Below are positions 1 to 11,074 of a DNA stretch of 64,000 nt, piece after piece; positions within the stretch are counted from its first letter, which is position 1; each line of letters starts with the position of its first letter. A program made the translations under genes and the position numbers. The stretch covers positions 146,681-210,680 of the forward strand of contig QANU01084250.1 in the NCBI GenBank assembly GCA_003254905.1, in the 5' to 3' direction. The notes beneath the pieces were generated by a model that ran no database searches, was not told the DNA's origin, and worked only from the letters and a program-made list of their open reading frames with translations. Source of the stretch: Nissolia schottii (taxonomy: Eukaryota; Streptophyta; Magnoliopsida; Fabales; Fabaceae).

Positions 1-682
1 GATCTCCGGCTCCTTCACAAGCCTCGTCTTTGTTCCTAACCTAACCTAAACTAAACTAAGCTTTTTAAAGTACAAAGAAACTATGGAAGAATGGTGTTTG
101 GAGGGGGAATGGATGATGTCCTCGAAGTGGTCTCGGCCTCCTCTATTTATAGGCAAAATTTGGGGTCTGTCGCTCAGCGGTTTTGGTTCCTTCGCTGAGC
201 GATAAGCTTTGAATCGCTGGGCGGCGGCGCTTAATCGCTGAGCGATCGTACTTGTACGCGTCTTCATTAAATGCTTGGCAGCTTTTTGCAGGGCGGCGCT
301 GACGTGGCACTCTGTGATTGGCTGGCTCCAGTTGGCTCCAGCTGGCTTCATGATGGCGCCGGCGCAAGTGGCTTGCCGACTCAAATTCGCTGAGCGATAC
401 CAACAACGTCGCTGAGCGATTCTTAGCTAAGCGCTGAGCGATTCCTTGTTCCTCGCTGAGCGATGCCTTCGTCCAGAATCTTCTTTTTAAGCTCTTTTCC
501 AATTCTGCCCTTTTCTTCCCTTCTTCATGGGATTATTCTTCATTAAATCATGCTTGCATCCATTCTTCAAAATATATTAATATCCTACAAAATAAGGAGA
601 ATTAATTAGATAAATTGTTTAAAAAGTTTGCAGATAAGTGCCCTTTTGATATGTCAAAATTGTATAAATTAGGCACTTATCA
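1..682 (-). repeat. LTR fragment (minus strand), cut by window edge
   Basis: On the minus strand this block begins TGATAAGTGCC at 682, a typical plant LTR start, and has a TATA-like CCTATAAATAG around 143-153. It matches a second block at about 1450-2214: both hold a 'ggctccttcac.ggcctc.tctttgtt' stretch (about 9-40 and 1688-1718), a 'tctatttatagg' stretch, and a 'gcagataagtg' stretch near the LTR start. It carries about eight copies of the near-palindrome TCGCTGAGCGA and variants between 168 and 463. Open frames here on the minus strand are repeat sequence without recognisable domains. The left end lies outside the window. Confidence 0.6.
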
Positions 683-1449
683 CTTAACAAAGGAAACCTG
701 ATGATATTTTCATGCGCGAGAGCAATGGACAAGTTAAGAACTGGTGGCGGGCAATCAATGAAATGATAATTCTGTTGTATTAAGTAAATGGATGCATGAA
801 ACTATAATAGGATTCAATTCCCAACAAGCTTCCGGATCTACCTCTGATTTGTTGCCTATTTATCTTTTATGTTGTTTATTTATTTATCTAAAATATCAAA
901 TCATTAATCCTTCACTTTATTGTTTAATTAACAAACTCAAGAATGATATTTTTGCAACTCCCTGTGGATACGACTATACCAGACTATACTGCAATTGGAT
1001 CCCTTGAGGATTTGAAAGCTGTAAAGAAGGATATATTATTTAACGATGAGAGTGTAAAAAGCTTTCAACAAAAATGCAATGTTTTGTTAAAACTATTACA
1101 GTCGGACATGTTTGACGGTAAAGAGTATCCGGAAACGCTGCGTTTTATATTCGCAGATTATCGTCAGTTAATGAAAATTATCCGGCGGTAACAAAAAAAG
1201 TGGCGCCAATTTTTGGTGCCAAAATATTTCTATTACCGTTGGCACAACCATCATTGACGGTAATCATTTTACCAAATGCAGCGTTCCATGTCGAATACAA
1301 AACGCTGCGTTTAGGACGTACTGTACCATCGGTTATGTTCGACGATAATACCATATACCCTAAACCCATTGACACTATGAAAAACGCTTCATTTTGGAAG
1401 TAGCTTACCGTCAAATATATCTGACGGTAATACTCTACCCTAAACCCTA
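683..1449. other. Sequence between two LTR-like blocks
   Basis: This ~770-bp stretch lies between two similar minus-strand LTR blocks, so it may be the internal part of a short non-autonomous retroelement, or later insertions. It has no gag or pol homology. The right part (1230-1432) has TTACCGT/ACGGTAA inverted repeats, a GCGCC/GGTGCC-flanked stretch and a short telomere-like run (CCCTAAACCCTAACCC, about 1437-1453). Confidence 0.4.
943..1191 (+). CDS. Unrecognised 82-residue open frame between LTR blocks
   Basis: An open frame of 82 codons with mixed, protein-like composition (IPDYTAIGSLEDLKAVKKD, then a Leu/Lys-rich helix-like part ending in KIIRR). It is not low-complexity and matches no domain I recognise. 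It lies between two LTR-like blocks, so it could be a captured host fragment, an accessory frame of the element, or chance. No promoter or intron structure is evident. Function unknown. Confidence 0.2.
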   Translation: MIFLQLPVDTTIPDYTAIGSLEDLKAVKKDILFNDESVKSFQQKCNVLLKLLQSDMFDGKEYPETLRFIFADYRQLMKIIRR

Positions 1450-2214
1450 ACCCTTGATAATTGGCATTAAGCGTAAAATCTATTCATGTAAATCATAGAA
1501 AGTAATAGATTCATTAATACAAAGTACATGGATACAATCATGCTACAATAGTCATCAAAATCCCAACAACAAGAGGATTAGAAATCCTCTTACAAGAGAG
1601 AATGTCAGAGGCAAGGTGATGGACGCTTACCGTGACACTTTCTCTCGCTGTCATGACAACAACCGCCATGCTTCCTTGATCACTCTTGGCTCCTTCACTG
1701 GCCTCCTCTTTGTTGATAACTAAGCCTAAATTTCGTGCTCTACACTATCAGAATTGTGTGTAAGAGTTGTGGAAGAAGTGATGATAGAATGAGAGCCTTG
1801 AGCATCTATTTATAGGCCAAATTTGTCCAAGCCGCTCAACGGGTTGGTGGGGCCGCTCAGCAGTCTTAATCTTGACTTGACATCAGCTACAAAGTTGTAG
1901 ATCAATCTCTTAACTTTAATTAGCAATTTGAACCACCTCAATCCGATATCTGTAGCTCAAGTTATTGCGTTTTTACTAACTGCTGCACAGAGCGGGCTCC
2001 CATACTTTTCTTGCTTTGTCATTCCTTTGCTCTGTGCTTTTTACCTACATGAGATTTTGACAAGAATTGCATCAACTTATACATATATGTATTCATTCCT
2101 TAACTATGCTAAATTTACACAAAAAAATGGGGAAATTGATTAATAGTTTCATAGAAAACAAAGCAGATAAGTGTCATTCTATCCTATGAAAGTACCAAAA
2201 TATGAAACTTATCA
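1450..2214 (-). repeat. LTR (minus strand), second copy
   Basis: The minus strand starts TGATAAGTTTCATA at 2214 and has a TATA-like CCTATAAATAG at about 1806-1817. Towards 1480-1570 it has an AT-rich stretch typical of an LTR 3' part. It is similar to the block at 1-682 but diverged, and carries only two or three copies of the GCTGAGCG-like motif (about 1848-1868). The lower boundary is approximate. The pair could be the two LTRs of one short non-autonomous minus-strand element. Confidence 0.5.
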
Positions 2215-4250
2215 TAGCCATTGGAAGCGTAAGGGTGAGCGTGTCAGAGTATTTGCAAGTGTGTAATCCTAGGAACTTTCTGTTGCCCTTGTGTCATTAG
2301 TCTTGAATTTGAATTCTGGGTGCCAAATGATACTTCCTGACGAGAAACCCTCAAAATGCAGTGTTTTGATTGTCCATGTGTCTTCAATCCAACGAGTAAC
2401 TTGTCATATTGTCAACCTTAAGATCTTCTAGTAACTGTCATGATCTTCAGAACCTTGATCCGTGTCAACTCCAAGTCTTAAGCCCTAGACCCTTGGGATA
2501 AAAATGTAATTGTCATCCATCTTCACGTCTTCATGCCACACGTCACGTCATGGGCCTTTGGATCGTGAGTAACTGTCATCCCTCATGACTGGTCGTCATG
2601 ACCAATCTGTCATATATTTGGTCAAAGACTTAGAATTTTTTCTAAGTTCTTCATAACATTAAAGTCCTGTGACCATTATATTCCATTAGTCCCCCACTCT
2701 AGGACTAGGTGCCCTTGACATTGTCATGACTCATAGTGTCGAGTTCAATTTGTGATGGGAAAAATAATTTTTAGTATAACAGAATGATTTACGTTTCTGA
2801 GCTTGTGTTAGATAGTGAAGGTTGACCTTTTGAGTTAGGTTGGACTCTTGGCTCAATTGTTGAAGTCCGTGAATGATGATGAATATTGATTAAGTTTTTT
2901 GTTCCATTTTGATGTTGGCGGTACTGCAAGAGGTGACAACTCTAGCTGCAGAGCTCCGACGAAGATGGTGGAGGGGGGTGACGCCATAGCAGAACAAGGG
3001 GGTGGTGCAATTATTTTAAGAGAGTGACATGATAAAGAAATAATGATAGTGGCGAGGGATAAAATTAGTTAATCAACTAACAATATTTATAAACTATAAA
3101 AATAAATTATTATGTAATAATTTTTTATATGTAATCTTAACCATTCATTTATATTTAAATTATTGAGATTTGAGGACCAAATTGATTCCTAATATAGCAT
3201 GAACCAAATTAGTTGACTCTTTCTTTCATAACGTAACCATACGACTTCCTTTTTGTGTAGAGTTTGATGTGGGACTTGAAATAGATTGTGAGAGAACTCC
3301 TTACTGATTTTGATTTTTTTTTTCTTCAAATGTTAGAGACCTAAGTGCTGAAATTGAAAGAGAACATGAACAAGAGATCTTTAAGTGCGTGCCACAAAAA
3401 ACTTGTCCATAATATCTAAAAGATCAAGCCTCCTAAGGCGCTCAAATGTAAGATGTGTCCCATTTCTTTTTCTTCTCTAGAGTTATTTTATCTTCAACAA
3501 TTTGTGGACTCTGTTGGGAAAAACTCACAAGGCTTCTAGCAATTACAATATCTTGAATACAATATTTTTTCCATTATTTAATAAATTTTATTATTTTTTT
3601 TACTATATGTATGTATATTATATAAATATAAATTAAAACATATATATTTTTATTAAACTTCGGTTCAACCGCTTCAGTTGAATCAATGAACCTTTGAATA
3701 ACTTCTTTCCCAAGTTTGATGCCTAGTCCGATTTTAAGAACTTTGGGCAAAACACACACTTTGAAGGTAGGGCTGTAAAAAAGGGCAGGCCCGCCAGTTT
3801 AGGCCCACGGACCGACTATGTCACTTGATTTCACATGATTAGAAAACTCATTTAGGAGGCGTTTGGTATGAGGTAATCTCAAATTACTGATAATCTGACT
3901 TTCAAATTACCGATAACAAAATAATAACAAAATAATAATAATAATAACAATAATGATAAATAATAATAATTAATGTATATTAACTTGTAATCTTTTTTAT
4001 ATGTTAAATAAGGTAATATAAATTCTCTTGTATTACCTGTGTATATTAAATATAACAATACAACATTATCAATAAGTTAAAAGGAGGTAATATTTTTAAA
4101 AGGTAATTCATATCCTCTCAAAATGATATGCTCCCGAGGTGAGAATTGAGAATGCATGAGTTGTATCTTTTTCTTTTCAGGGGGTTTTTGGGTCATGAGG
4201 CTATGTCTAAGGCCTTAAATCCAATCTATCAGGCCGACTTGCTTTTTCTA
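2215..4250. other. Intergenic, AT-rich, no gene seen
   Basis: No supported gene. The segment holds simple AT-rich runs (3540-3660, 3910-4000). Around 3770-3900 are short stretches such as 'gggctgtaaaaaagggcaggcc' and 'ggcgtttggtatgagg' that look like ends of small DNA transposons common in legumes. No complete inverted-repeat pair could be placed. The short minus-strand open frame near 3574-3759 ends in AT-rich filler and is not supported. Confidence 0.5.
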
Positions 4251-4365
4251 TGGGCTAGTCAAGCCCATCAGCCCAACACCCGCGATTTCGGCCCAAAATG
4301 GGTCTATGAGATCCAAATCAAAATTTAGGGTTTAGCAAAAAAACTGACCTTTAGCTAAACCCTAA
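4251..4365 (+). promoter_or_regulatory. NOP56 promoter: site II elements and telo-boxes
   Basis: Upstream of the NOP56 start codon there are TGGGCT at 4251-4256, AGCCCA at 4262-4267 and 4270-4275, GGCCCA at 4290-4295 (all site II, TGGGCY, on one strand or the other), an inverted telo-box TTAGGGTTT at 4325-4333 and a telo-box AAACCCTAA at 4357-4365. Site II plus telo-box is the known plant promoter signature of ribosomal-protein and nucleolar genes. The motifs are seen; the regulation is inferred. Confidence 0.75.
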
Positions 4366-4454
4366 CACCCTAGTCAGCTGAGCAAGCTACCTTCAAATTT
4401 CTTCTTCTCCGCCCCTCTTTCTCTCTGAGCTGTTGTAGGGTTTCTCTTTCTCCA

Positions 4455-7400
4455 ATGGCGCTGTACCTTCTATACGAATCAGCGTCGGGTTACGCCCTAT
4501 TCGAGGCTCACGGCCTCGATGAAATCGGTCAGAACACCGAAGCGGTTCGGACCTCCGTCTCGGATCTGAACCGGTTTGGCAAAGTCGTCAAGCTTCGCTC
4601 TTTCAACCCTTTCACCTCTGCCCACGATGCTCTCAAGCAGATCAACGCCATCTCCGAAGGTAATAACGTTGCCGTTTTGAAGCTAGTGTTTCTCTGTTCT
4701 GTGTAGTGTAAGACATCGCAGAAAATGCCGTAAAGGTTCAACTTTGCTTGAGTTACTGAGTTTTAATGTGCTTTATTGGTATTGGGTTGTTGTCAAAATG
4801 GATTTTTTTTCTCATTCGCTATTATATGCAGTGCCTTATTGTAAGTTGACTGAAACAGTATAAAAGAAGGGGATTATGTTACAGGGTCCATAACTGACTT
4901 AAAACATTGTCAAAATTTTATGGACATGGCTATGTGCAAGATAGGTGGACGATGTCGAAGAAAAATGTTTTGTAAAACCATAGAAAAAGAAAGTACTTGC
5001 ATTTTTTTACTAATAAAAGTTCTCGAGTTAGAACGAAGCTTAATCCATATGGTTTATGTCACCTAGAGGAAGAATGGCTTGATTGTTAGCACAGGAGTGG
5101 AATCTAATGGATATGTTTGTTTTGATCTTTTTGCTGAAATTGTCGTTTTTATCCCTTTTGTGTTGATTGTTGTTATATTTGGTGTTCAGGCTTGTTGACT
5201 GATGAATTGAGGGTTGTCTTGGAGACTAACTTGCCTAAAGTCAAGGAAGGTAAGAAGGCCAAGTTTAGTTTAGGTGTGTCAGATCCTAAGATTGGTTCAC
5301 AAATATCTGAAGTGACTAAAATCCCTTGCCAAAGTAATGAGTTTGTGAGTGAGCTGCTCCGTGGCGTGCGGCTCCATTTTGTTAAGTTTGTTGGTGATCT
5401 CAAGGTTAGCAATAACTGTGGACACTTTTTGTTTGTATGCTTCTGCATGGAGGAGCTGGATTCGCATGTTCTATAGAAATATATTTGTCTCTTTATTTTT
5501 ATAAAACTTTTCCCACTACATGAATTTCGCAGGCAGGGGATTTGGAAAAGGCACAACTAGGTCTGGGGCACAGTTACAGCAGAGCTAAGGTGAAGTTTAA
5601 TGTTAATCGAGTGGACAATATGGTCATTCAAGCAATCTTCCTCCTTGATACGCTCGATAAGGATATCAATTCATTCTCCATGAGAGTCAGGTAGTTTGCA
5701 TTCAACATTGAATGGGCATATCTTAAATCTAGAATTTGTGTATTTGAAATAGTTCAATTTCTTTAGTAGAATTAATAAACTCAAGGAATTCAATTCTCTT
5801 CTGGTTCACCAATTATGTGCAGAGAATGGTATTCGTGGCATTTTCCTGAACTGCTGAAGATTGTAAATGATAATTATCTGTATGCCAAAGTTGCAAAGTT
5901 TATTGAGGATAAATCAAAGTTGTCTGAAGACCATGTTCCAGGCTTAACTGACTTAGTTGGAGATGAAGATAAAGCAAAGGAGATTGTCGAAGCTGCCAAG
6001 GCTTCCATGGGTAGAATTCTCATACTTGTATTGCATTTAATTTAATTTAATTTTTGTCTCATTCTCTATTTAAATACTTTTTCTCTTGATTTTTTTCAGG
6101 ACAGGATTTGTCTCCTGTGGATTTGATTAATGTCCAGCAATTTGCACAGAGGGTGATGGACCTATCTGAGTATAGGCGGAAGCTCTATGATTACCTGGTT
6201 GCTAAAATGAATGACATTGCACCAAATTTGGCCTCTTTAATTGGTGAAGTAGTTGGTGCACGTCTAATTTCCCATGCTGGTAGCCTCACAAATTTAGCAA
6301 AGTGCCCTTCTTCGACTCTTCAAATTCTTGGTGCAGAGAAGGCGTTATTCAGGTTTTTAGCTCGACTTCCTATGTAGTAGTTTTTAAAGTTTGAACTAGC
6401 TATTTGTTCATAGCAACTAAATGTTTCAGTACAACTGCAAAAATTTGTTGTTTACTATTTCTTTATAACTCCACAAATGATGGTGTTATAACATAAATAA
6501 AACCTTATGATCACTCTGCACATTTAGGTGATAGTTGTCCATCCCACAAGTCCCCTTATTTTGCTCACATTCTTTGTAAAGTTTTGCATGTGTGTTTTGA
6601 CTTTTGTCAGGAAAACAGCTTATTTTGGTCTGGAATGCCAATGCTATTGTTATTGTGGGCTGCTGTTACTTCTACTTTATAATATCTTTGCATGTTCTAT
6701 CCAGGGCTCTAAAAACAAAAGGAAACACTCCCAAATATGGTCTGATATTCCACTCTTCTTTCATCGGTCGAGCATCTACCAAAAATAAGGGCCGAATGGC
6801 TCGCTATCTGGCAAACAAATGTTCTATTGCATCGCGGATTGACTGCTTTTCTGGTTTGTTTCTTACATAATAATAGTTATAGCAATCTTATGCCTTACCT
6901 AAGCACTTGTAAGTAAAATTATTTCATTTGACTGTGATGCAGAAAGTGGCACTACAGCTTTTGGGGAGAAGCTCCGTGAGCAAGTTGAAGAGCGACTTGA
7001 CTTTTATGACAAGGGAGTTGCCCCTCGTAAGAACATAGATGTCATGAAGTCTGCTATTGAAAGTGCTGGAAAAGAAGGTATGGATGGAAGTAGAGCTACC
7101 TTTCCACCCCTTCTCCCTGACCAACCTACTTGTTTGTTTCCTTAAAATTGAATTATATGCATTTAGGGGTAACTTTTTCGCCACTATATGGTAGAGTTTT
7201 TAAATTTGTTATAGCTGTTGTGTTTCCCATTACTCTTAAAGTAATAGTGGAATTTTTGCTGATTGTTGCAGATGCAGAGATGGAAACAGAAGAAGTGCCT
7301 GTTGATGCTTCGAGCAAGAAAGCCAAGAAGAAGCAAAAAGCCACAGCTGCAGATGCAGGTGATGATTTGGCCGCAGAAACGACAAATGGTGATGCATTGG

Positions 7401-7633
7401 AGGACCCCAAATCAGAAAAGAAGAAAAAGAAGAAAGAAAAGAGGAAGCTGGACCAGGAGGATACAGAGATGAATGATGCAAATGAAGGTGCAAATGGTGT
7501 TGCAAGTGAGCAAAATGGAACAGCTAAAAAGAAGAAAAAGGATAAAAAGGATGATGAAAATGGGGAAGTAGTGGAGACTGCTAGTGAGACTAAGAAGAAG
7601 AAAAAGAAATCAAAAAGTAGAGATGCTGAGTAA
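4455..7633 (+). CDS. NOP56: NOP56, box C/D snoRNP core protein
   Basis: Nucleolar scaffold of box C/D snoRNPs, which guide 2'-O-methylation of rRNA with fibrillarin, NOP58 and the 15.5K protein. Exons: 4455-4659, 5190-5404, 5533-5690, 5823-6010, 6100-6352, 6705-6853, 6943-7077, 7272-7633. All introns are GT-AG and the sum is 1665 nt (554 aa), normal for plant NOP56. The N-terminus ([18 protein letters not shown]) is the family NOP5 N-terminal domain (about residues 1-68). The Nop domain with [13 protein letters not shown] and the H-S-S-F-I-G-R-A motif spans the exon 5/6 junction, near residues 330-365. The last exon encodes a Lys/Glu/Asp tail with several KKKKK runs, the family's KKE/D tail. 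The frame is intact. The promoter has telo-box and site II elements, as expected for ribosome biogenesis. Confident family call; close paralogue NOP58 is less likely given the N-terminus. Confidence 0.95.
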
Positions 7634-8880
7634 GCTGGGGAGAGCAGTTTTGAACTGTTGAAATTGGTATTTGTCATGTTTAATTGTTTTGGATAATGTT
7701 AAATTTCATTTGCTTTTATAAACTTCTGCCCACTTGTTTTGACTAGCATGCAAATTTTGTCCTAGCAAGTTTCGGCATCATTGTAGTATTTGAAGTCCTT
7801 TTATCTCATTATAGTTCCTTTTATCTCATTATAGTTTTAGTCTTGTCTTTTAATTTTTTTGAAACGGTAATATAAAATTGGTCGCCACAAAGGCAAGTTT
7901 TTTTAAGTAAATGGACCTTGGGATAGTGACAAGCAGATTCTTACTCATATGATTGAATTTGGATCCTCTAAAGTGAGGTATTTCATTTTAGAGGATAAAA
8001 TGAGAAATTTTACTTTAGAAGATCCTTGCTCATATGATCATAGGAGATGTTGGCATATTTTGTTTGAAAAGTGAGCTTAGATATGCCTTTTTGATCTATA
8101 ACTTGTTGCGACCTGAAATGTCCTTAAATTGGAGTTTTGAACCAAGTGATCACTTCATTATAGTGTTATACAATGAAAGAATGAAAAACTCAGTATGCCA
8201 TTCCTTTCCATTTCTATTGTGAAAGTAATACGTACACCTAATGTATATGTCGTGTGATAAGAATTGAAAATGTTAAGAACAATTTGAGTGAATCAATTTA
8301 CAATCCATTGGCTTATCAAAGATATTATCATCATCATCATCATAAAGGGGTAAATGATGTCACGAGATCATTTCATGTAAAAAAATTTTATGATTTAATC
8401 ATGTGCTAAAAAAATTATATGATTTAATCATGTGCTAACTTTACGATTGATTGATCAATAAAATGTAACCAAGTATAAGACTCATACCAAAAATAAGCAA
8501 GACCTAAAAAAAAATCTAATCAACGCTGATTAATGGTGAAAATTTCACACGACCAAGATGATCCTTTATTGGTGAGTGGTAAAAAAGATGTAACTAGTTA
8601 TAATTTAGCAATTAGCACCATTTGAATCAGGCCCAACTGAGAGGTATTAGTCTAATTGTGCGGTCACCATGTATTCTATTCAAGGACAAGGATACAAATG
8701 GCAGCAGCACCATGTAAAAAGGGGTGGCTTAGTATTCGACTTACCTCCAAGGCACAAGGCAGTTACTATGGCCCCAAGTAAATGGTATCAACATGTGGGG
8801 GTAAAAAAATGCAAACATACCAGGGGATGGATTTACAAACATGAAAAACCAAGTTTCTCAAACTTTACTAATACACTACA
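7634..8880. other. Convergent intergenic region, NOP56 and CAR 3' ends
   Basis: The two genes point toward each other, so this holds 3' untranslated DNA. A small hairpin-like inverted repeat lies at about 7961-8026 (GGATCCTCTAAAGTGA ... TTTACTTTAGAAGATCC), flanked by direct copies of CTCATATGAT (7943-7952 and 8029-8038), which fits a tiny MITE-like insertion or filler. A TTTCATGTAAAAAA/ATGATTTAATCATG repeat lies near 8375-8440. No coding sequence is supported. Confidence 0.5.
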
Positions 8881-9026
8881 TACCGCATTAAAAATAATGC
8901 AGACTTGAATGGATAGAAGTTTGTTCCTCAAGTCTTATGCAAACCTCATTAACCTTAATGACATAGTTGAAGGCAGAAGCCAGATTTACATGCATGGAGT
9001 TGCTAACAAACATCCATCCAACAAAA

Positions 9027-11074
9027 TCATAAACCCTTGGAACCGGGAAGATCGATCCATTGCAGTTGGATTTCCACTTCACCACACTCCACGTGCTGCA
9101 ATCTAAGGATCATATCTTGAACAACCTTGCCGTTGCTATAAGTGATACAGCTCTCATCCACCAGGCAGTTATCCTTGCTTGGTTGTATTCTCTTGATCAC
9201 GGTGCCACTTGGTAGGCCTGTTAAGTTCATCTTCAAGGCATCTATGAATGGGAAGATTTCGAACTCCACATCTCCCATCTTGTCGTCTTTGCTAAACATG
9301 TCATGGTCAAACACAGTCTGCAACCAGAAAGGATCAACTACAAAATCAGCAGTCTGATAAGATGAATAAAAATTGACATCATCAGGAAAAATCTTAAAAG
9401 AAAAACGAATAAACGAATGGCAACAAATCCATAGCACACTGTGGCCTGGTCCGTGTCTCCACTATACTTTTTGATGAATAAGCTTGCCACATATTAGGAG
9501 GGGCCTGTTTCGTTTCTGTTTCTATTTCTTGTTTTCATTTTATATCTCTTATTTTCTAGAATTTTATGATGAACATAGTGAAAATAGGAAATTAGATTCC
9601 CTTATTTTCAGCTTTTCTGCATAAAATCTTGAAAAAACATGAAGCAAACTAGAAAAAGAAAATGAAAAAAAATAATAAAAAATGAAAACCAAAACAAGCC
9701 CTTAACTTTCAATCTTCATTTTCAAGCGGTTAAGATTAGACATACGACATCCAAGTGCAAATGAAAGGGTAAAATCAGCATTTCTACATTCAAAATGACC
9801 CAAGAATAACACAAGGGAAATTAAAGCTCCCAATATCCGGCTTAATGAGGACCACAACTAAGTAACGCAGTTTACTTCCCAAAGCAGAACATGCGAAAAC
9901 GTGATGAAATTTACCGCATCAAAACAGATTAATTTATGAATTGGTATATATAGTAGTTCAATCACAGATAGTCCAAAATGAAACATAGTTAGTTCAACAT
10001 GCATCAGAAATTCAGAATCCTCCTAGTCCCTAACTGAAATAGATCTCATAAAATAGAAAGGACATTAAGTCATTAACCAATTCACTTACCAGCAAGACTT
10101 TAGCATTCGGATCTACGATAGATAGCGTGAGGTCTTCATTCCATTCAGGATTAACATCCTTTTTAATCACACGAGACTTAAGTTTCTGTTTAAAAAAAAA
10201 AAAAATATAAGTCATCACCATGAGAATAACACACTTATACAAGACTCTACCGAGATAAAATGTCCATGGATTATTATGCAAGTAAAATCATCAATTAAAC
10301 CATGGAAGAAAGTCATACGTAGACAAAATTCAAAAGCAAAGAGAAATCAAGAATTTTTCTCGATAAGATACTGTTGATTACTGCATGTAAGAGTTTGTGC
10401 CTACTATATATCATCTTATAGCAGAGGAATTGAACCCACAAGAGTCCCTACCAAATTAAGAGCTTCTAACAAGGACAATTTTAAGTAATCAATAATAATA
10501 ACAAAACTATCCTTTGCTTCAAATTCAAGAAAAGCAAAGCGCAATTTTACTTAATTTTTCTCTCAATCGAACAACCAGCATCCCAACCCTAATCATCTTA
10601 CTAGAAATCCTACTAATCTGGGCCCAGGGCGGTTCCCAAGACCTCTGATTAAGGCGCCAAGCACCGACCCCACCTTAATAAGCGCAGCGCAATTAAGACA
10701 TAGAGAAATGAAAAAGATTGGATTTTTTTTCTTACAACATATTTTTGGTAACGAATTGCACAAAATAAAATGAACAAACCAAAAAAAAAAGAAAGATGAT
10801 GACGAAAAGAAGGAAGGAAATTTATTAATACCTGATTGCCCATCTTGATGACGACGTAGGGATCGCTGCTACGAACATCGCGAACGGCGAGGTTGACGCC
10901 GCGCTTGATTCGAACCCTAAGAAGGCCCAGAAGGTTCTCCATGAAAGACTTGGGCGGCGAATCTGATGCTGAATTGTGCGAATTCGAACGCGAATGTGAC
11001 GAACGTAAACGCGAACGTAAAGAGCGTAAAGGCGAGTGCGAGTGCGAGTGCGAGTGCGAGTGGGTATCCTCCAT
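9027..11074 (-). CDS. CAR-family C2-domain protein (C2-domain ABA-related)
   Basis: Small single-C2 protein. In Arabidopsis, CAR proteins bind phospholipid membranes in a Ca2+-dependent way and recruit PYR/PYL abscisic acid receptors. Exons on the minus strand: 11074-10832, 10185-10090, 9317-9027; all phase 0, GT-AG, 209 aa. The C2 core starts at LLGLLRVRIKRGVNLAVRD and has the expected acidic loops (VRSSDPY, VNPEWNED, FDHDMFSKDDKMGD) and the CAR C-terminus (CGEVEIQLQWIDLPGSKGL). Before the core is an unusual ~45-residue extension with a (His-Ser)n run then Arg/Ser-rich sequence. Translation might instead start at the internal Met of MENLLGLL, giving the usual ~165-170 aa CAR. A MITE-like insertion sits in intron 2. 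The family call is sure; the ABA role is inferred from family. Confidence 0.92.
9501..9705. mobile_element. MITE-like element in CAR intron 2
   Basis: A ~205-bp AT-rich segment with terminal inverted repeats: GGGCCTGTTTCG at the left and CAAAACAAGCCC at the right (reverse complement GGGCTTGTTTTG). The interior is T-rich then A-rich, so the single strand could fold. A related segment with the same style of termini and interior occurs at about 25548-25945. The target duplication is not clear. Confidence 0.5.

Noticed and set aside
1437-1453. Telomere-like CCCTAAACCCTAACCC
   Set aside because: Only about two repeat units; too short for an interstitial telomere array and may be chance or a promoter-type telo-box.
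4660-7271. Possible intronic snoRNAs in NOP56
   Set aside because: I looked for C box (RUGAUGA) and D box (CUGA) pairs in the introns and found no convincing pair with terminal stems.
7153-7677. Long minus-strand frame, Phe/Ser-rich
   Set aside because: Antisense shadow of the Lys/Glu-rich NOP56 tail; the composition is fully explained by AAG/GAA repeats on the other strand.
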